The position numbers and the translations under genes were made by a program. Of a DNA stretch of 64,000 bases, positions 8,520-17,049 are shown one piece after another. The notes below the pieces were generated by a model, which had not been told where the DNA came from, ran no database searches, and saw only the letters and a program-made list of their open reading frames with translations. The stretch lies in contig NZ_CP041616.1 of assembly GCF_007197575.1 (NCBI RefSeq), positions 682,001 through 746,000 on the forward strand, read 5' to 3'. The DNA comes from Ornithinimicrobium ciconiae. Its GTDB lineage: Bacteria > Actinomycetota > Actinomycetes > Actinomycetales > Dermatophilaceae. The number at the start of each line of letters is the position of its first letter. Within the stretch, counting starts at the first letter, position 1.

Positions 8520-9760
8520 GACTGAGCGAGAGCCGTCACGACGGTCAGGACCTCGTCGAGCTGGCTACGGGCGCGTGCGACAACCGCTGACGTCTGAGCC
8601 TTGAGGCTTCGCGCCACTTCATCACGAGCCCCGAAGGAGGCAAGAGCCTGACCGACCATCGCATCCCCAGCAGTGTGTCGAGCGTCGGCGACGTGGTCAG
8701 TCATCCCGCAGGTGCCGAAGACACCGCGGAACTTGTCGCTGTAGGCATACGCGAACGTGGGCACTCCGGAGCTGAGAGAGGCGATGGTGGCGTGCATGCG
8801 GGTGCCGGTGAACCATGAGGTCTGTCCGATGCACCACTTCAGTTCCGCTGCCCGCAGGTGTGTGGGCAGCATCCAGGTCCGGTTGCGGTCGGTCGCCGAG
8901 AGCGCCGACTGCACCGAGTGGATGCCGGTGGCGTCGTTCTCGCTGTCCTTGTCGTCATGGACGTGCGGAACCAGCAGGACGAAGGCTCCCGCAGCGATCA
9001 ACGACTGCACGAGCGCCGCCATGGTCTCCAGATAATCACCGGCAAGGCCAAATCGGGTGTGGTCGGCGCGGGTGCGCAGCAGGCCGCTGACGTTGACGCC
9101 GACGAGCAGGTCACAACCCAGGCTGCGGACCTGGTCGACAGTCTGGGCATCGGGCTCACGTGGCTTCAGCGCGAAAGCAACATCGACGCCCTCGCGCAGG
9201 ATCTCAGGGTCTGCGTCTGCTCCCGCGAGGTCGAGTAGTTGCCCGTGGCTCGCGGCGTCTCGGGCATAGGCCAGGGTGGCTGCCCTGACGATGCGCGTCG
9301 CACGCGCTCGACCGGCATCCGTCCGGAACGGCCCATAGGTCTGCGGCAGGAGAATCAGTGGACTGCCGGCCCGGAGTGCTGCTTCCTTGGGCGCGCACAC
9401 CGTGGCCAGACGCTGGGGGCCATAGAGCTCGGCGAAGCTGTCTCCACCGCTGATGTCGAGGACCGCATCAGCTTCGCGCAAGCGTCGGGCCACAGGGTTG
9501 CCGAGTCCTCCGAGCCTTTGATCGAACGTGATCCGGGTCCAACTCTCCCGCCGATGCAGACGCCGTGAGTTGCGGACCCCCGCCAACTCGAGTGACTCAC
9601 TCTCCGCGCGCACGCCCCACCCATCGTCCAAGACACTGAGTCGTTCGACCCTGCCACTGCCTAGTAGATGGTCGACGACAGAACGCCCCAGCGCCTCGAC
9701 CCCCCGATTACCGTTGTCGAACGGCGCACCAGCGAGCACCAGACGCAGACCCTTGGCCAC
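8516..9760 (-). CDS. Polysaccharide pyruvyl transferase family protein
   Basis: About 414 residues, with the N-terminal LVLAGAPFDNGNRGVEALGRSV signature region, SGGDSFAELYG, LLPQTYGPF, the central GVNVSGLL and C-terminal WFTGTRMHATIASLSSGVPT. These are the conserved positions of CsaB/polysaccharide pyruvyl transferases, which add ketal pyruvate from phosphoenolpyruvate to surface glycans. GTG 9760 is adopted because conserved sequence begins there, but the spacing to GGAGG is very short, so the true start could be nearby. The protein pairs functionally with the FrhB-like gene in many polysaccharide clusters. Confidence 0.8.
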   Translation of the reverse strand: MAKGLRLVLAGAPFDNGNRGVEALGRSVVDHLLGSGRVERLSVLDDGWGVRAESESLELAGVRNSRRLHRRESWTRITFDQRLGGLGNPVARRLREADAVLDISGGDSFAELYGPQRLATVCAPKEAALRAGSPLILLPQTYGPFRTDAGRARATRIVRAATLAYARDAASHGQLLDLAGADADPEILREGVDVAFALKPREPDAQTVDQVRSLGCDLLVGVNVSGLLRTRADHTRFGLAGDYLETMAALVQSLIAAGAFVLLVPHVHDDKDSENDATGIHSVQSALSATDRNRTWMLPTHLRAAELKWCIGQTSWFTGTRMHATIASLSSGVPTFAYAYSDKFRGVFGTCGMTDHVADARHTAGDAMVGQALASFGARDEVARSLKAQTSAVVARARSQLDEVLTVVTALAQS

Positions 9761-9807
9761 GCCTCCGACCGTAGCGGAGTTCTCCTGACCTGCGCCATCA
9801 CTCGACG

Positions 9808-9945
9808 CGCTCGGTGCTACCCTCAAAGGACTCCCACGACGCTGCAGGGGAAGCCGGTCAAACTCCGGCGCTGACCCGCAACGGTAGGCCACCGATCAGG
9901 TGGCGAGCCCGATCATCCCGCAGCCGAGTTGGACTCCACGACACC
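9808..9945 (+). promoter_or_regulatory. Cobalamin riboswitch upstream of the ECF operon
   Basis: The conserved B12-box core is plain: GGGGAAGCCGGT, CTCCGGCGCTGACCCGCAAC, then GGTAGGCC and a GGCGAGCCCGATCATCC segment, as in actinobacterial cobalamin riboswitches. It lies about 90 nt before the ribosome site of the 10037 gene and faces the ECF transporter genes. Binding of adenosyl- or other cobalamins should reduce expression. End points are approximate. Confidence 0.9.
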
Positions 9946-10036
9946 CGCCGAGGACTGCGGGCCGGAGTCCGGGCGCCGGCAGTTCGTCGGGGTCCGGCCG
10001 GTCTCGTTCCCCGGCCAGAGACCAGGAGCCGCCGCG

Positions 10037-11359
10037 ATGCGCACCACCCACCGCACCGTATGCCGTGCGCTCGCCACCGCCTTCCTCGCTGCAGCCACGC
10101 TCGTGGTCCCGGCCGTGGCCTCCACCGCCGGCGTCGTCCCGGCAGCGGACCTGGCCACTCGCGCAGCCCCGGCCCCAGCCGCGGTCACGGCCCAGCCCGT
10201 CGCCCCGCAGAGCTATGCCGGACCGTGCACCGACGACCTCGGGGTCACCGTCGTCGTCGACTTCCAGGGTCTGGGCAGCCACGGCGGTCACGCCGGTGCC
10301 ACGGTGGTGCGCTGTGCCCCAGGCGCCGGGGGAGCGCCGTTCCAGGGCAGCGGACTCGACGCCTTCCACGCCGCGGGTGTCTCGATCGCGGGCACCACCC
10401 GTTTTGGCACCACCGTCGCCTGCCGGGTCAACGGACGTCCGGCCGCCGACGAGCCGCTGTCGATCCCCGGCAACGACGCCTACACCGAGCCCTGCCTCGA
10501 CATGCCGCCACCGACCGCGTTCTGGTCCTACTGGCAGGCCGACGACGGGGGCGCCTGGACCTTCAGCAACCTCGGCATCTCCGCGAGCACCGCCCGAGCC
10601 GGCGGGTTCGAGGCGCTCTCGTTCTCCCTGAACTCCACCTCGGCGCCCCCGCGCACAGCCCCCAGTCGGCCAGCCCCGGAGCCGACGCCCACGCCGCAGC
10701 CGACCCCTGAGCCGGAGCCGACCCCCGACCCTGGACAGCCCACGCCGCCCCCCGGTGGAGCACCGAGCCCGCCGAATGATCCGGGCCCGGCCGAGCCGGC
10801 ACCCGGAGCCCCTGCACCGGAGGGACCCGGCCGTGCGTCGGAGACGCCGCGCGACGCTGCCCCGGGTGGCACGGGCTCAGACGCAGGCAGTGTTGGGTCT
10901 GGCGCCGGCGGCTCGGCATCGACCCCAGGAGCGGATGCCGGTGACGCCGACGCGGGGGAGCAGGCCGCTCCGCCCGCAGACATCCCAGCCGGTGGTGACG
11001 CGGCAGGAGGGGCCGCGGTCGATCTCAGCGCGCTGGCAGCCGGTCACCTCGACGCGGGCGTGGCGGCCTCGACGGACGATCTCATCGGGTCTGCGGCGGA
11101 TGAGGCAGGTGACTCTGCCGGGGTCGACGGCGCCGCCGGCGGCAGCGACCCCGACCCCGCGCGGGACGCGGACCAGGACGACGATCAGGGCGACCCGTCC
11201 GCGGAGCTGGCCAGCGAGGAGTTCGCCGCCGACCCGAGCGGCACCGGAGCGGGCGCGCTCTGGGTGACTTTCGGCATACTCCTGCTGCTGGGCGGTGCCG
11301 CAGTCCTGGCCCGGCGCCGGCGCGCAGAGCCCGGCCTCACCCACGAGGTCGAACCGTGA
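10037..11359 (+). CDS. Membrane-anchored extracellular protein with DUF4430/transcobalamin beta-like domain
   Basis: 440 residues. Signal peptide at 1-33 (CRALATAFLAAATLVVPAVA). The folded domain (about 50-200) has VTVVVDFQGLG, AGVSIAGTTRFGT, CRVNGRPA and PPPTAFWSYWQA followed by WTFSNLG. This resembles DUF4430, the domain shared with the C-terminal beta domain of transcobalamin/intrinsic factor. A Pro/Thr/Gly/Asp-rich spacer of about 200 residues follows. Last come a TM helix (WVTFGILLLLGGAAVLA) and an RRRR stop-transfer; no LPXTG is present. The position between a cobalamin riboswitch and ECF genes suggests it captures cobalamin at the surface and passes it to the importer. It overlaps ecfT by 4 bp. 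Confidence 0.75.
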   Translation: MRTTHRTVCRALATAFLAAATLVVPAVASTAGVVPAADLATRAAPAPAAVTAQPVAPQSYAGPCTDDLGVTVVVDFQGLGSHGGHAGATVVRCAPGAGGAPFQGSGLDAFHAAGVSIAGTTRFGTTVACRVNGRPAADEPLSIPGNDAYTEPCLDMPPPTAFWSYWQADDGGAWTFSNLGISASTARAGGFEALSFSLNSTSAPPRTAPSRPAPEPTPTPQPTPEPEPTPDPGQPTPPPGGAPSPPNDPGPAEPAPGAPAPEGPGRASETPRDAAPGGTGSDAGSVGSGAGGSASTPGADAGDADAGEQAAPPADIPAGGDAAGGAAVDLSALAAGHLDAGVAASTDDLIGSAADEAGDSAGVDGAAGGSDPDPARDADQDDDQGDPSAELASEEFAADPSGTGAGALWVTFGILLLLGGAAVLARRRRAEPGLTHEVEP

Positions 11360-12516
11360 CCGAGCTCGCGTTGCGCTGGCGCGCCTATCACCTGCCGCGC
11401 ACCCTCCACCCGGGTGCCTGGTGGGTCTGGGCGCTGGGCCTGGCCGTCGCTGCCAGCCGCACCACCAACCCGCTGATCCTGGCGGTCATCATCGCCGTGG
11501 CCTGCACGGTCGTGGTCGCCCGCCGCGGGGACGCCCCGTGGGCGTTGGCCTTCCGGCTCTATGTCTATGTCGGCATCTTCATCGTCGTGATGCGGGTCGC
11601 CTTCCGGATCCTGTTTGGCGGCACCACCTCCGGGCACGTGCTGTTCACCCTGCCGCAGATCCCGCTGCCGGACTTCCTGGTCGGCATCACCCTGCTCGGA
11701 CCGGTCACCGCGGAATCGCTGCTCAGCGGCTTCTATGACGGGCTGCGGCTGGCCACGATGATCATCTGCATCGGCGCCGCCAACGCCCTGGCCAACCCCA
11801 AGCGTCTGCTCAAGACCGTGCCCTCCGCGCTGTATGACGTGGGCTCGGCCGTCGTCGTCGCCCTGTCCGTCTTCCCCCAGCTGGCCGAGTCGGTCGTGCG
11901 GGTGCGCCGGGCCCGGCGGCTGCGCGGCGGGGCCGGCAAGGGTTTCCGGGCTCTGCGCGGCATCATCATCCCGGTGCTCGAGGACGCCCTGGACCGCTCC
12001 CTGCTGCTCGCCTCGGCGATGGACTCGCGGGGCTATGGCCGCTCCGCGCAGGTCTCTCGCGGAGCCCGGCTGTTGGCGGGTGCCTGCACCCTGCTGGGGC
12101 TGGTCGGCGTGTGCGTCGGGGTCTACGGGATGCTCGACGGGACCACCCCGCGCTATCTCGGACTGCCCATGCTGGTCCTCGGGATCGCCGCCGCCACGGT
12201 CGGTTTCGTGCTGACCGGGCGACGTGTGTCCCGCACCCGCTATCGGCCGGATGCCTGGGGCCTGGCCGAGTCCGTCGTCGCCGGCTCCGGTGTGCTCGTC
12301 GGCCTGCTGCTCTATCTCGCGCTGCAGGTCGACCCGACCAACCTGCACCCCTCGCTGAGCCCGCTCAGCTGGCCCGAGCTCACCCTGCCGATCGTGGTCT
12401 CGGTCCTGGTCGGTGCCCTGCCGGCGGTCCTGGCCCCGCCCACCCCGCTGACCGCGGAGGAGATCCGCTCGGCGCGCACCCGGCACACCCAGGCGGCCAT
12501 GGAGGTTGCGCGATGA
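11356..12516 (+). CDS. ecfT: ECF transporter transmembrane (T) component
   Basis: A 386-residue membrane protein with about seven hydrophobic segments. It carries the cytosolic coupling helices typical of EcfT, including VRRARRLRGG and the second ARG-like motif MDSRGYGRS. T components link the S protein to the two ATPase domains. It starts at GTG inside the stop of the preceding gene, and its stop overlaps the ATPase start. The four-gene set is dedicated (group I) because it carries its own S component. The cobalamin specificity is inferred from the riboswitch. Confidence 0.88.
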   Translation: MTELALRWRAYHLPRTLHPGAWWVWALGLAVAASRTTNPLILAVIIAVACTVVVARRGDAPWALAFRLYVYVGIFIVVMRVAFRILFGGTTSGHVLFTLPQIPLPDFLVGITLLGPVTAESLLSGFYDGLRLATMIICIGAANALANPKRLLKTVPSALYDVGSAVVVALSVFPQLAESVVRVRRARRLRGGAGKGFRALRGIIIPVLEDALDRSLLLASAMDSRGYGRSAQVSRGARLLAGACTLLGLVGVCVGVYGMLDGTTPRYLGLPMLVLGIAAATVGFVLTGRRVSRTRYRPDAWGLAESVVAGSGVLVGLLLYLALQVDPTNLHPSLSPLSWPELTLPIVVSVLVGALPAVLAPPTPLTAEEIRSARTRHTQAAMEVAR

Positions 12517-14297
12517 TCCGCTTTGAGGACGTGTCGGTGACCTATGTCGGTGCCCCGCGCCCCGCGCTGCGCGACGTCACCCTCGAGCTGCCCGAGGGCG
12601 AGCTGGTGCTGGTCGTCGGCCGCACCGGAGCGGGCAAGTCGACCCTGCTGCGAGCGATCAACGGACTGGTGCCGCACTTCACCGGGGGCCACCTGGAGGG
12701 CCGTGTCACCGTCGCTGGGCTCGACACCCGCGACCACCCGCCGCGCGACCTGGCGCACGTCGTGGGTCTGGTCGGGCAGGACCCGCTCGCCGGGTTTGTG
12801 ACCGACACGGTGGAGGAGGAGCTGGCCTATGGCATGGAGCAGCTCGCCGTCCCGCCGCCGGTGATGCGCAAACGCGTCGAGGAGACCCTCGACCTGCTCG
12901 GCATCGCCGAGCTGCGCGGCCGTCCCCTGCGGACCCTGTCCGGGGGCCAGCAGCAGCGCGTCGCGATCGGCTCGGTGCTGACGATGGGCCCGCGGGTCCT
13001 GGTGCTCGACGAGCCGACGTCCGCGCTCGACCCGACCGCTGCCGAGGAGGCCCTGGCCGCGATCACCCGGCTCGTGCACGACCTGGGGGTGACCGTTGTG
13101 GTCGCCGAGCACCGCATGGAGCGCGTCGTGCAGTATGCCGACCGTCTCGTCCTCCTGCCCGGTGACGGTGTCGTGGTCTCCGGTGAGCCCGCGGAGGTGC
13201 TGGCGTCCTCTCCCGTCGCCCCGCCGGTGGTGGAGCTGGGGCGGGTCGCGGGGTGGACGCCCCTGCCGCTGTCCATCCGCGACGCCCGCCGCCGCGCCGG
13301 GCCCCTGCGGGGGGAGCTGGCGACCCTCACCCCCCGTGACGACCGAGCGCACCGGGTTGCGGGAATTCCCCCCACCGAGCGCACCGGCGGTGACGATTTC
13401 GCCCCACCGAGCGCACCGGGTGTGGCGGCGCTCACGGCGAGCAAGGTTGTTGTCCGCTATGGCGACGTGCTGGCCGTCCGCGGGGTCGACCTCACCCTGG
13501 AGACCGGCACCGTCACTGCGCTCATGGGGCGCAACGGCTCGGGCAAGTCCTCACTGCTGTGGGCTCTGCAGGGCTCCGGGCCGCGACAGTCGGGCGCCGT
13601 CTCGGTTGCCGGCAAGGATCCCGGCACCCTGCCCGCCCGTGAGGCCCGCGCCCTGGTCGGGCTCGTCCCGCAGTCCGCCTCGGACCTGCTCTATCTGGAG
13701 ACCGTCGAGGCCGAGTGCGCTGCCGCGGACGCCGAGTCCGACCTGGCCCCGGGCACCTGCCGGGCGCTGCTGGACCGCATCGCCCCCGGCATCGACGGCG
13801 ACCGGCACCCCCGGGACCTGTCCGAGGGCCAGCGGCTCTCGCTGGTGCTCGCGGTCCAGCTCGTCGCGGCCCCCGGCGTGCTGATGCTCGACGAGCCGAC
13901 ACGCGGACTGGACTACCGCGCCAAGGACGAGCTGGCGCGGATCGTGGCCGAGCTCGCCGCCGCGGGCACAGCCGTGGTCATCGCCACGCACGACGTGGAG
14001 TTCGTCGCCGGAGCTGCCGACCGGGTGATCGTCATGGCAGAGGGCGAGATCGTCGCGGACGGCCAGGCCGCGGAGGTGATCGGCTCCTCGCCGATGTTCG
14101 CCCCGCAGGTCGCCAAGGTCCTCGGCGCCCCGTGGCTCACCGTCGACCAGGTGCGGCAGGCGAGGAGCGCGTCGCAGGTGCCTGTCGGCATACCAGTCAA
14201 TGGGGTGCAGGATCGGGCACCGGTGACCGGTTCTGCACCCCACAGTCGGGGATCAGATCCGGCCGCGGCGGCGCGGCAGGCTGGAGGCGACTCATGA
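12513..14297 (+). CDS. ecfA: Fused ECF transporter ATPase (two EcfA domains)
   Basis: A 594-residue protein with two complete ABC ATPase domains. Domain 1 has Walker A GRTGAGKST (about residue 34), signature LSGGQQQRVAIG and Walker B VLVLDEPTSALD. Domain 2 (from about residue 310) has GRNGSGKSS, a divergent signature LSEGQRLSLVLA and VLMLDEPTRGLD. It energises import by the ECF complex. The linker around residues 285-305 contains a short duplicated PPTER/PPSAP-type stretch. The C-terminal 40 residues include a peptide encoded by a dispersed 42-bp palindrome (14201-14242). That looks like an insertion or a recruited 3' end. Confidence 0.92.
   Translation: MIRFEDVSVTYVGAPRPALRDVTLELPEGELVLVVGRTGAGKSTLLRAINGLVPHFTGGHLEGRVTVAGLDTRDHPPRDLAHVVGLVGQDPLAGFVTDTVEEELAYGMEQLAVPPPVMRKRVEETLDLLGIAELRGRPLRTLSGGQQQRVAIGSVLTMGPRVLVLDEPTSALDPTAAEEALAAITRLVHDLGVTVVVAEHRMERVVQYADRLVLLPGDGVVVSGEPAEVLASSPVAPPVVELGRVAGWTPLPLSIRDARRRAGPLRGELATLTPRDDRAHRVAGIPPTERTGGDDFAPPSAPGVAALTASKVVVRYGDVLAVRGVDLTLETGTVTALMGRNGSGKSSLLWALQGSGPRQSGAVSVAGKDPGTLPAREARALVGLVPQSASDLLYLETVEAECAAADAESDLAPGTCRALLDRIAPGIDGDRHPRDLSEGQRLSLVLAVQLVAAPGVLMLDEPTRGLDYRAKDELARIVAELAAAGTAVVIATHDVEFVAGAADRVIVMAEGEIVADGQAAEVIGSSPMFAPQVAKVLGAPWLTVDQVRQARSASQVPVGIPVNGVQDRAPVTGSAPHSRGSDPAAAARQAGGDS
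14201..14242. repeat. 42-bp dispersed palindrome, copy 1 (inside ecfA)
   Basis: Begins TGGGGTGCAGGATCGGGCAC and ends GGTTCTGCACCCCA; 18 of 21 positions pair. The only coding copy, read in frame as VQDRAPVTGSAP near the ecfA C-terminus. Five relatives are at 23519, 33392, 48266, 49641 and 58670. Confidence 0.85.
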
Positions 14298-15343
14298 GCG
14301 CCACGGCGCACCGGCAAGCGGCCCCGGCCCGGCGCCGCCGGTGGCCCGGCGCTGGCCAGACAGGTGCCGGCCGGACAGGTGCCGGGCAGACAGGTGCCGG
14401 CCGGACAGGTGCTGGCCGGACAGGTGCTGGCCGGACAGGTGCTGGCCGGACAGGTGCCGTCCGCATCGGGCCACGGTCCGCGCTCGCGATCACGCTGGTG
14501 TCGCTCGCCGGACTCGCCATGTTCCTGTGGCCGTTGTGGATCCCCGCGCAGCCGACCGTGGTGCAGCACACCGTCGACGCACCCTTCGTCTTCATGGCCG
14601 TGCTGCCCGCGCTGGTCCTCATCGTCCTCGCCGAGATCAGCGAGGGCGGGATGGACTCTAAGGCCCTGGCGATGCTCGGCGTGCTCTCGGCGATCAACGC
14701 CGCGCTGCGCCCGCTGGGGGCGGGCACGATGGGGATCGAGGTCATCTTCTTCCTGATGGTGCTGGCCGGGCGGGTCTTCGGACCGGGCTTCGGGTTCGTG
14801 CTCGGCTGCACCTCGATGTTTGCCTCCGCGCTGCTCACTGCCGGTGTGGGCCCATGGCTGCCGTTCCAGATGCTGTGCGCGGCCTGGATCGGGCTGGGGG
14901 CCGGTTTGCTGCCGCGACGCATCAGCGGCAAGGCCGAGATCGCGATGCTGGCGGTGTATGGCGTCCTGGTCGCCTACACCTTCGGGGCCCTGATGAACAT
15001 GTGGTTCTGGCCGTTCGTCACCGGTGCGTCGGTCTCCGGCATCGAGGGCTCGCTGGCCTATGAGCCCGGCGCGCCCGTGCTCGACAACCTGCACCGCTTC
15101 CTGGTGTTCACCCTGTTCACTTCGACGCTGGGCTGGGACACCGGCCGCGCCGTCACCAACGCCCTGCTCATCGTCGTCCTCGGCCCGGCACTGCTGACCA
15201 CCCTGCGGCGGGCGAGCCGGCGGGCGTCGTTCGGGGTGCGGGGGACCTTCGGGAGACGTGACACTGGTGCACGCTCGGCAACCACCCGACCTGGTGGTAC
15301 GGCTGAGGCAACCAGTCTCACGTCTTCGACGACCCACCCCTGA
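14294..15343 (+). CDS. ECF transporter substrate-binding (S) component, probable cobalamin
   Basis: A 349-residue membrane protein. After a basic, Gly/Thr-rich N-terminal tail of about 55 residues come six hydrophobic segments, with GTMGIEVIFFLMVLAGRVFG, FVLGCTSMFASALLTAGVG and PWLPFQMLCAAWIGLGAG. This small, glycine-dense architecture fits S components. The start overlaps the ATPase stop (ATGA). Cobalamin specificity is inferred from the riboswitch and the transcobalamin-like partner. The cytosolic tail is built from five-residue TGAGR/TGAGQ repeats, absent from typical S components and probably dispensable. Confidence 0.8.
   Translation: MSATAHRQAAPARRRRWPGAGQTGAGRTGAGQTGAGRTGAGRTGAGRTGAGRTGAVRIGPRSALAITLVSLAGLAMFLWPLWIPAQPTVVQHTVDAPFVFMAVLPALVLIVLAEISEGGMDSKALAMLGVLSAINAALRPLGAGTMGIEVIFFLMVLAGRVFGPGFGFVLGCTSMFASALLTAGVGPWLPFQMLCAAWIGLGAGLLPRRISGKAEIAMLAVYGVLVAYTFGALMNMWFWPFVTGASVSGIEGSLAYEPGAPVLDNLHRFLVFTLFTSTLGWDTGRAVTNALLIVVLGPALLTTLRRASRRASFGVRGTFGRRDTGARSATTRPGGTAEATSLTSSTTHP
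14360..14464 (+). repeat. 15-bp tandem repeat, seven copies, in the S-component N-terminus
   Basis: Unit ACAGGTGCYGGCCGG repeated seven times without gaps, encoding TGAGR or TGAGQ pentapeptides. The multiple of three keeps the frame, so copy number can vary without breaking the gene. Confidence 0.9.
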
Positions 15344-15405
15344 GTGGCACCCTGAGTTCCACCCCTGAATTCCACCCCTGAGTGAGTTATCCACAGGTAT
15401 CCCTG

Positions 15406-15422
15406 GTGCTACCTTGTAGCAC
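15406..15422. promoter_or_regulatory. Palindromic operator before the Phd/VapC pair
   Basis: Perfect inverted repeat GTGCTAC-CTT-GTAGCAC ending 3 bp before the AGGAGG ribosome site of the antitoxin gene. Type II antitoxins autoregulate through palindromes at this place, so this is the likely binding site for the antitoxin-toxin complex. Confidence 0.65.
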
Positions 15423-15439
15423 ATAGGAGGTGCGTCAGG

Positions 15440-15715
15440 ATGAGCACGGTGGGAATCAGAGAGCTCCGGCAGAGCGCGTCTGCCGTCGTCGCACGGGCAG
15501 CCGCGGGGGAGACGATCACGATCACGGACCGGGGGCGGCCGGTGGCCCAGATCGGACCACGCACGCCCAACGGGTTGCAGGCGCTGCGCGAGCAGGGGCT
15601 GGTGCGGGAGCCGCGAGCGTCGGCGGCGGACGTGCCCCTGCCCGCGCCACTCCCCGACGATGCACCGAGCCTGAGTCAGTCGCTGGAGGCTGACCGCGAG
15701 GAGCGGTTGCGGTGA
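15440..15715 (+). CDS. Phd/YefM-family antitoxin
   Basis: A 91-residue antitoxin. The N-terminal 50 residues have the Phd/YefM DNA-binding fold (VGIRELRQSASAVVARAAAG, then ITITDRGRPVAQI). The acidic/proline-rich C-terminus should wrap the toxin. A strong AGGAGG lies 9 nt before the ATG. It overlaps the toxin gene by 4 bp (GTGA), the usual coupling. Predicted to neutralise the PIN nuclease and repress the operon through the 15406-15422 palindrome. Confidence 0.88.
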   Translation: MSTVGIRELRQSASAVVARAAAGETITITDRGRPVAQIGPRTPNGLQALREQGLVREPRASAADVPLPAPLPDDAPSLSQSLEADREERLR

Positions 15716-16107
15716 GCGCGCTCTATGTCGACTCCTCCGCCTTGTGCAAGCTGGTGGCCGAGGAGGAGCACACGGCGGCCATGCACCGGTTGTGGACGAC
15801 CCACGACGGTGACCTCGTATCCAGTGACCTGGCCCGCACCGAGGTGATGCGTCAGGCCGGACGGTGTGATCCGCCACGCGGGAGCGAGGCCCGGGCCGTG
15901 CTGGATGCCCTGGTGCTGGTGCCCCTCCTGACCCGGATCACCCAGGGTGCAGGGACACTCGGGCCACCCTCCCTGCGCAGCCTGGCCGCGCTGCACCTGA
16001 TGACGGCCCTGGAGCTGGGTGACGATCTGGTGGGGGTCGTGACCTACGACGAGCGGCAGGCCGAGGCGGCGCGACACCTTGGGTTGCCGGTGATCACGCC
16101 CCGCTGA
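15712..16107 (+). CDS. vapC: VapC-like PIN-domain toxin
   Basis: A 131-residue PIN ribonuclease. The first acidic residue is in LYVDSSALCKL (D6), followed by the conserved glutamate in LARTEVMRQ. The Asp usually seen in a DALHLATA motif is replaced here (AALHLMTALELG). A C-terminal TYDERQAEAARHLGL supplies the last acidic cluster. Paired with a Phd-type rather than AbrB-type antitoxin, as is common in actinobacteria. Predicted targets are tRNA or rRNA. It overlaps the convergent hydrolase by 14 bp. Confidence 0.85.
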   Translation: MSALYVDSSALCKLVAEEEHTAAMHRLWTTHDGDLVSSDLARTEVMRQAGRCDPPRGSEARAVLDALVLVPLLTRITQGAGTLGPPSLRSLAALHLMTALELGDDLVGVVTYDERQAEAARHLGLPVITPR

Positions 16108-16966
16108 GCACCTCCCGCAGCCGCACCGCAAACTCGGGAGCCTGACCTGGCCACTGGCCGTCCGGTGCGCCGAAGCCGCCATGGTGGCTGGGGAACTCCA
16201 CCGACTCCTGGCCGAGCAGTCCGGCAACGGCCTGGGCGGCGCGCCCGGTCATGACGTCGGCCGACTCCACTCCGTGCGCCAGCACGATCCGGGTGGGCGC
16301 GCCCTGCAGCGCCGCCCCGTCGAGCTGGTAGGCGGTGACCGCCACCGACCGGTCGCTGAGCAGCGGGTCGTCGCGTGAGCCGTCGTCCTCGGTCGGGAGG
16401 CCGAACTGTGCGGGGTCCGGCGAGGGCTGCGCGAAGTACGCGTCCGTGAACTCGCCCGGCCATGAGGTCATCGCGATGAAGGCCGCCATGCCCGCGCCCC
16501 AACCGTTGTCCTGATAGGCCTGCTGGAACCCTGTGGTCGCCCGCTGGGCTGCCTCCGCGTCGGGGAGGGCGCCGACCAGCGGTGGCTCGTGCGCGACGAG
16601 GGTGCGCACGTCCAACGGGTATGCCGTCACGAGCGCCAGTGCTGTCACCGCGCCACCGCTGCTGGCGAAGAGGTCGACGGGGCCGGCGTCCAGCGCCTCG
16701 ATCACGGCGTGCACGTCCCCGGTCTGCACCTCGGGCTCGTTGCTGACCTGGCCGTCGGAGCGGGTGCTGCGACCCATGCCGCGCGGGTCATAGGTCACGA
16801 CGGTGCGGTCCGAGAACTCGGCGGCCAGCGCCGCGAAGCCGCTGGCGTCCATCGGCTGGCCGACCATCATCAACGGCGGTTGACCGTCGGCGGAGGGCAG
16901 CGAGCCGTGCACGTCGTAGGTGATCTCAGCGCCGTCAGTGGCGAGGGTGTGGGTCGTGGTCGTCAT
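16094..16966 (-). CDS. Alpha/beta hydrolase
   Basis: A 290-residue alpha/beta-hydrolase-fold enzyme. The oxyanion region is MMVGQPMDASGF. The nucleophile elbow is FASSGGAVTALALVT, with Ser near residue 103. A possible catalytic His lies in FPSHHGGFG near the C-terminus. A conserved YDPRGMGRS element precedes the elbow. ATG 16966 has AGGAGG upstream. The cap domain is short; the substrate is unknown. It is divergent from the sigma-factor gene across 83 bp and could share regulation with it. Confidence 0.78.
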   Translation of the reverse strand: MTTTTHTLATDGAEITYDVHGSLPSADGQPPLMMVGQPMDASGFAALAAEFSDRTVVTYDPRGMGRSTRSDGQVSNEPEVQTGDVHAVIEALDAGPVDLFASSGGAVTALALVTAYPLDVRTLVAHEPPLVGALPDAEAAQRATTGFQQAYQDNGWGAGMAAFIAMTSWPGEFTDAYFAQPSPDPAQFGLPTEDDGSRDDPLLSDRSVAVTAYQLDGAALQGAPTRIVLAHGVESADVMTGRAAQAVAGLLGQESVEFPSHHGGFGAPDGQWPGQAPEFAVRLREVLSGA

Positions 16967-17049
16967 TGTGTGTCGACCTCCTGTGCCTCCAGTATTCATC
17001 GGCCCTACGCTCCAGGGAACCTTTGACACTGTGGAGGGGTGTATCTGAC

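Noticed and set aside
11185..13352. Long antisense reading frames across the ECF genes
   Set aside because: High GC gives long open shadow frames; the plus-strand frames carry full family motifs and overlap stop-start, the minus-strand ones do not.
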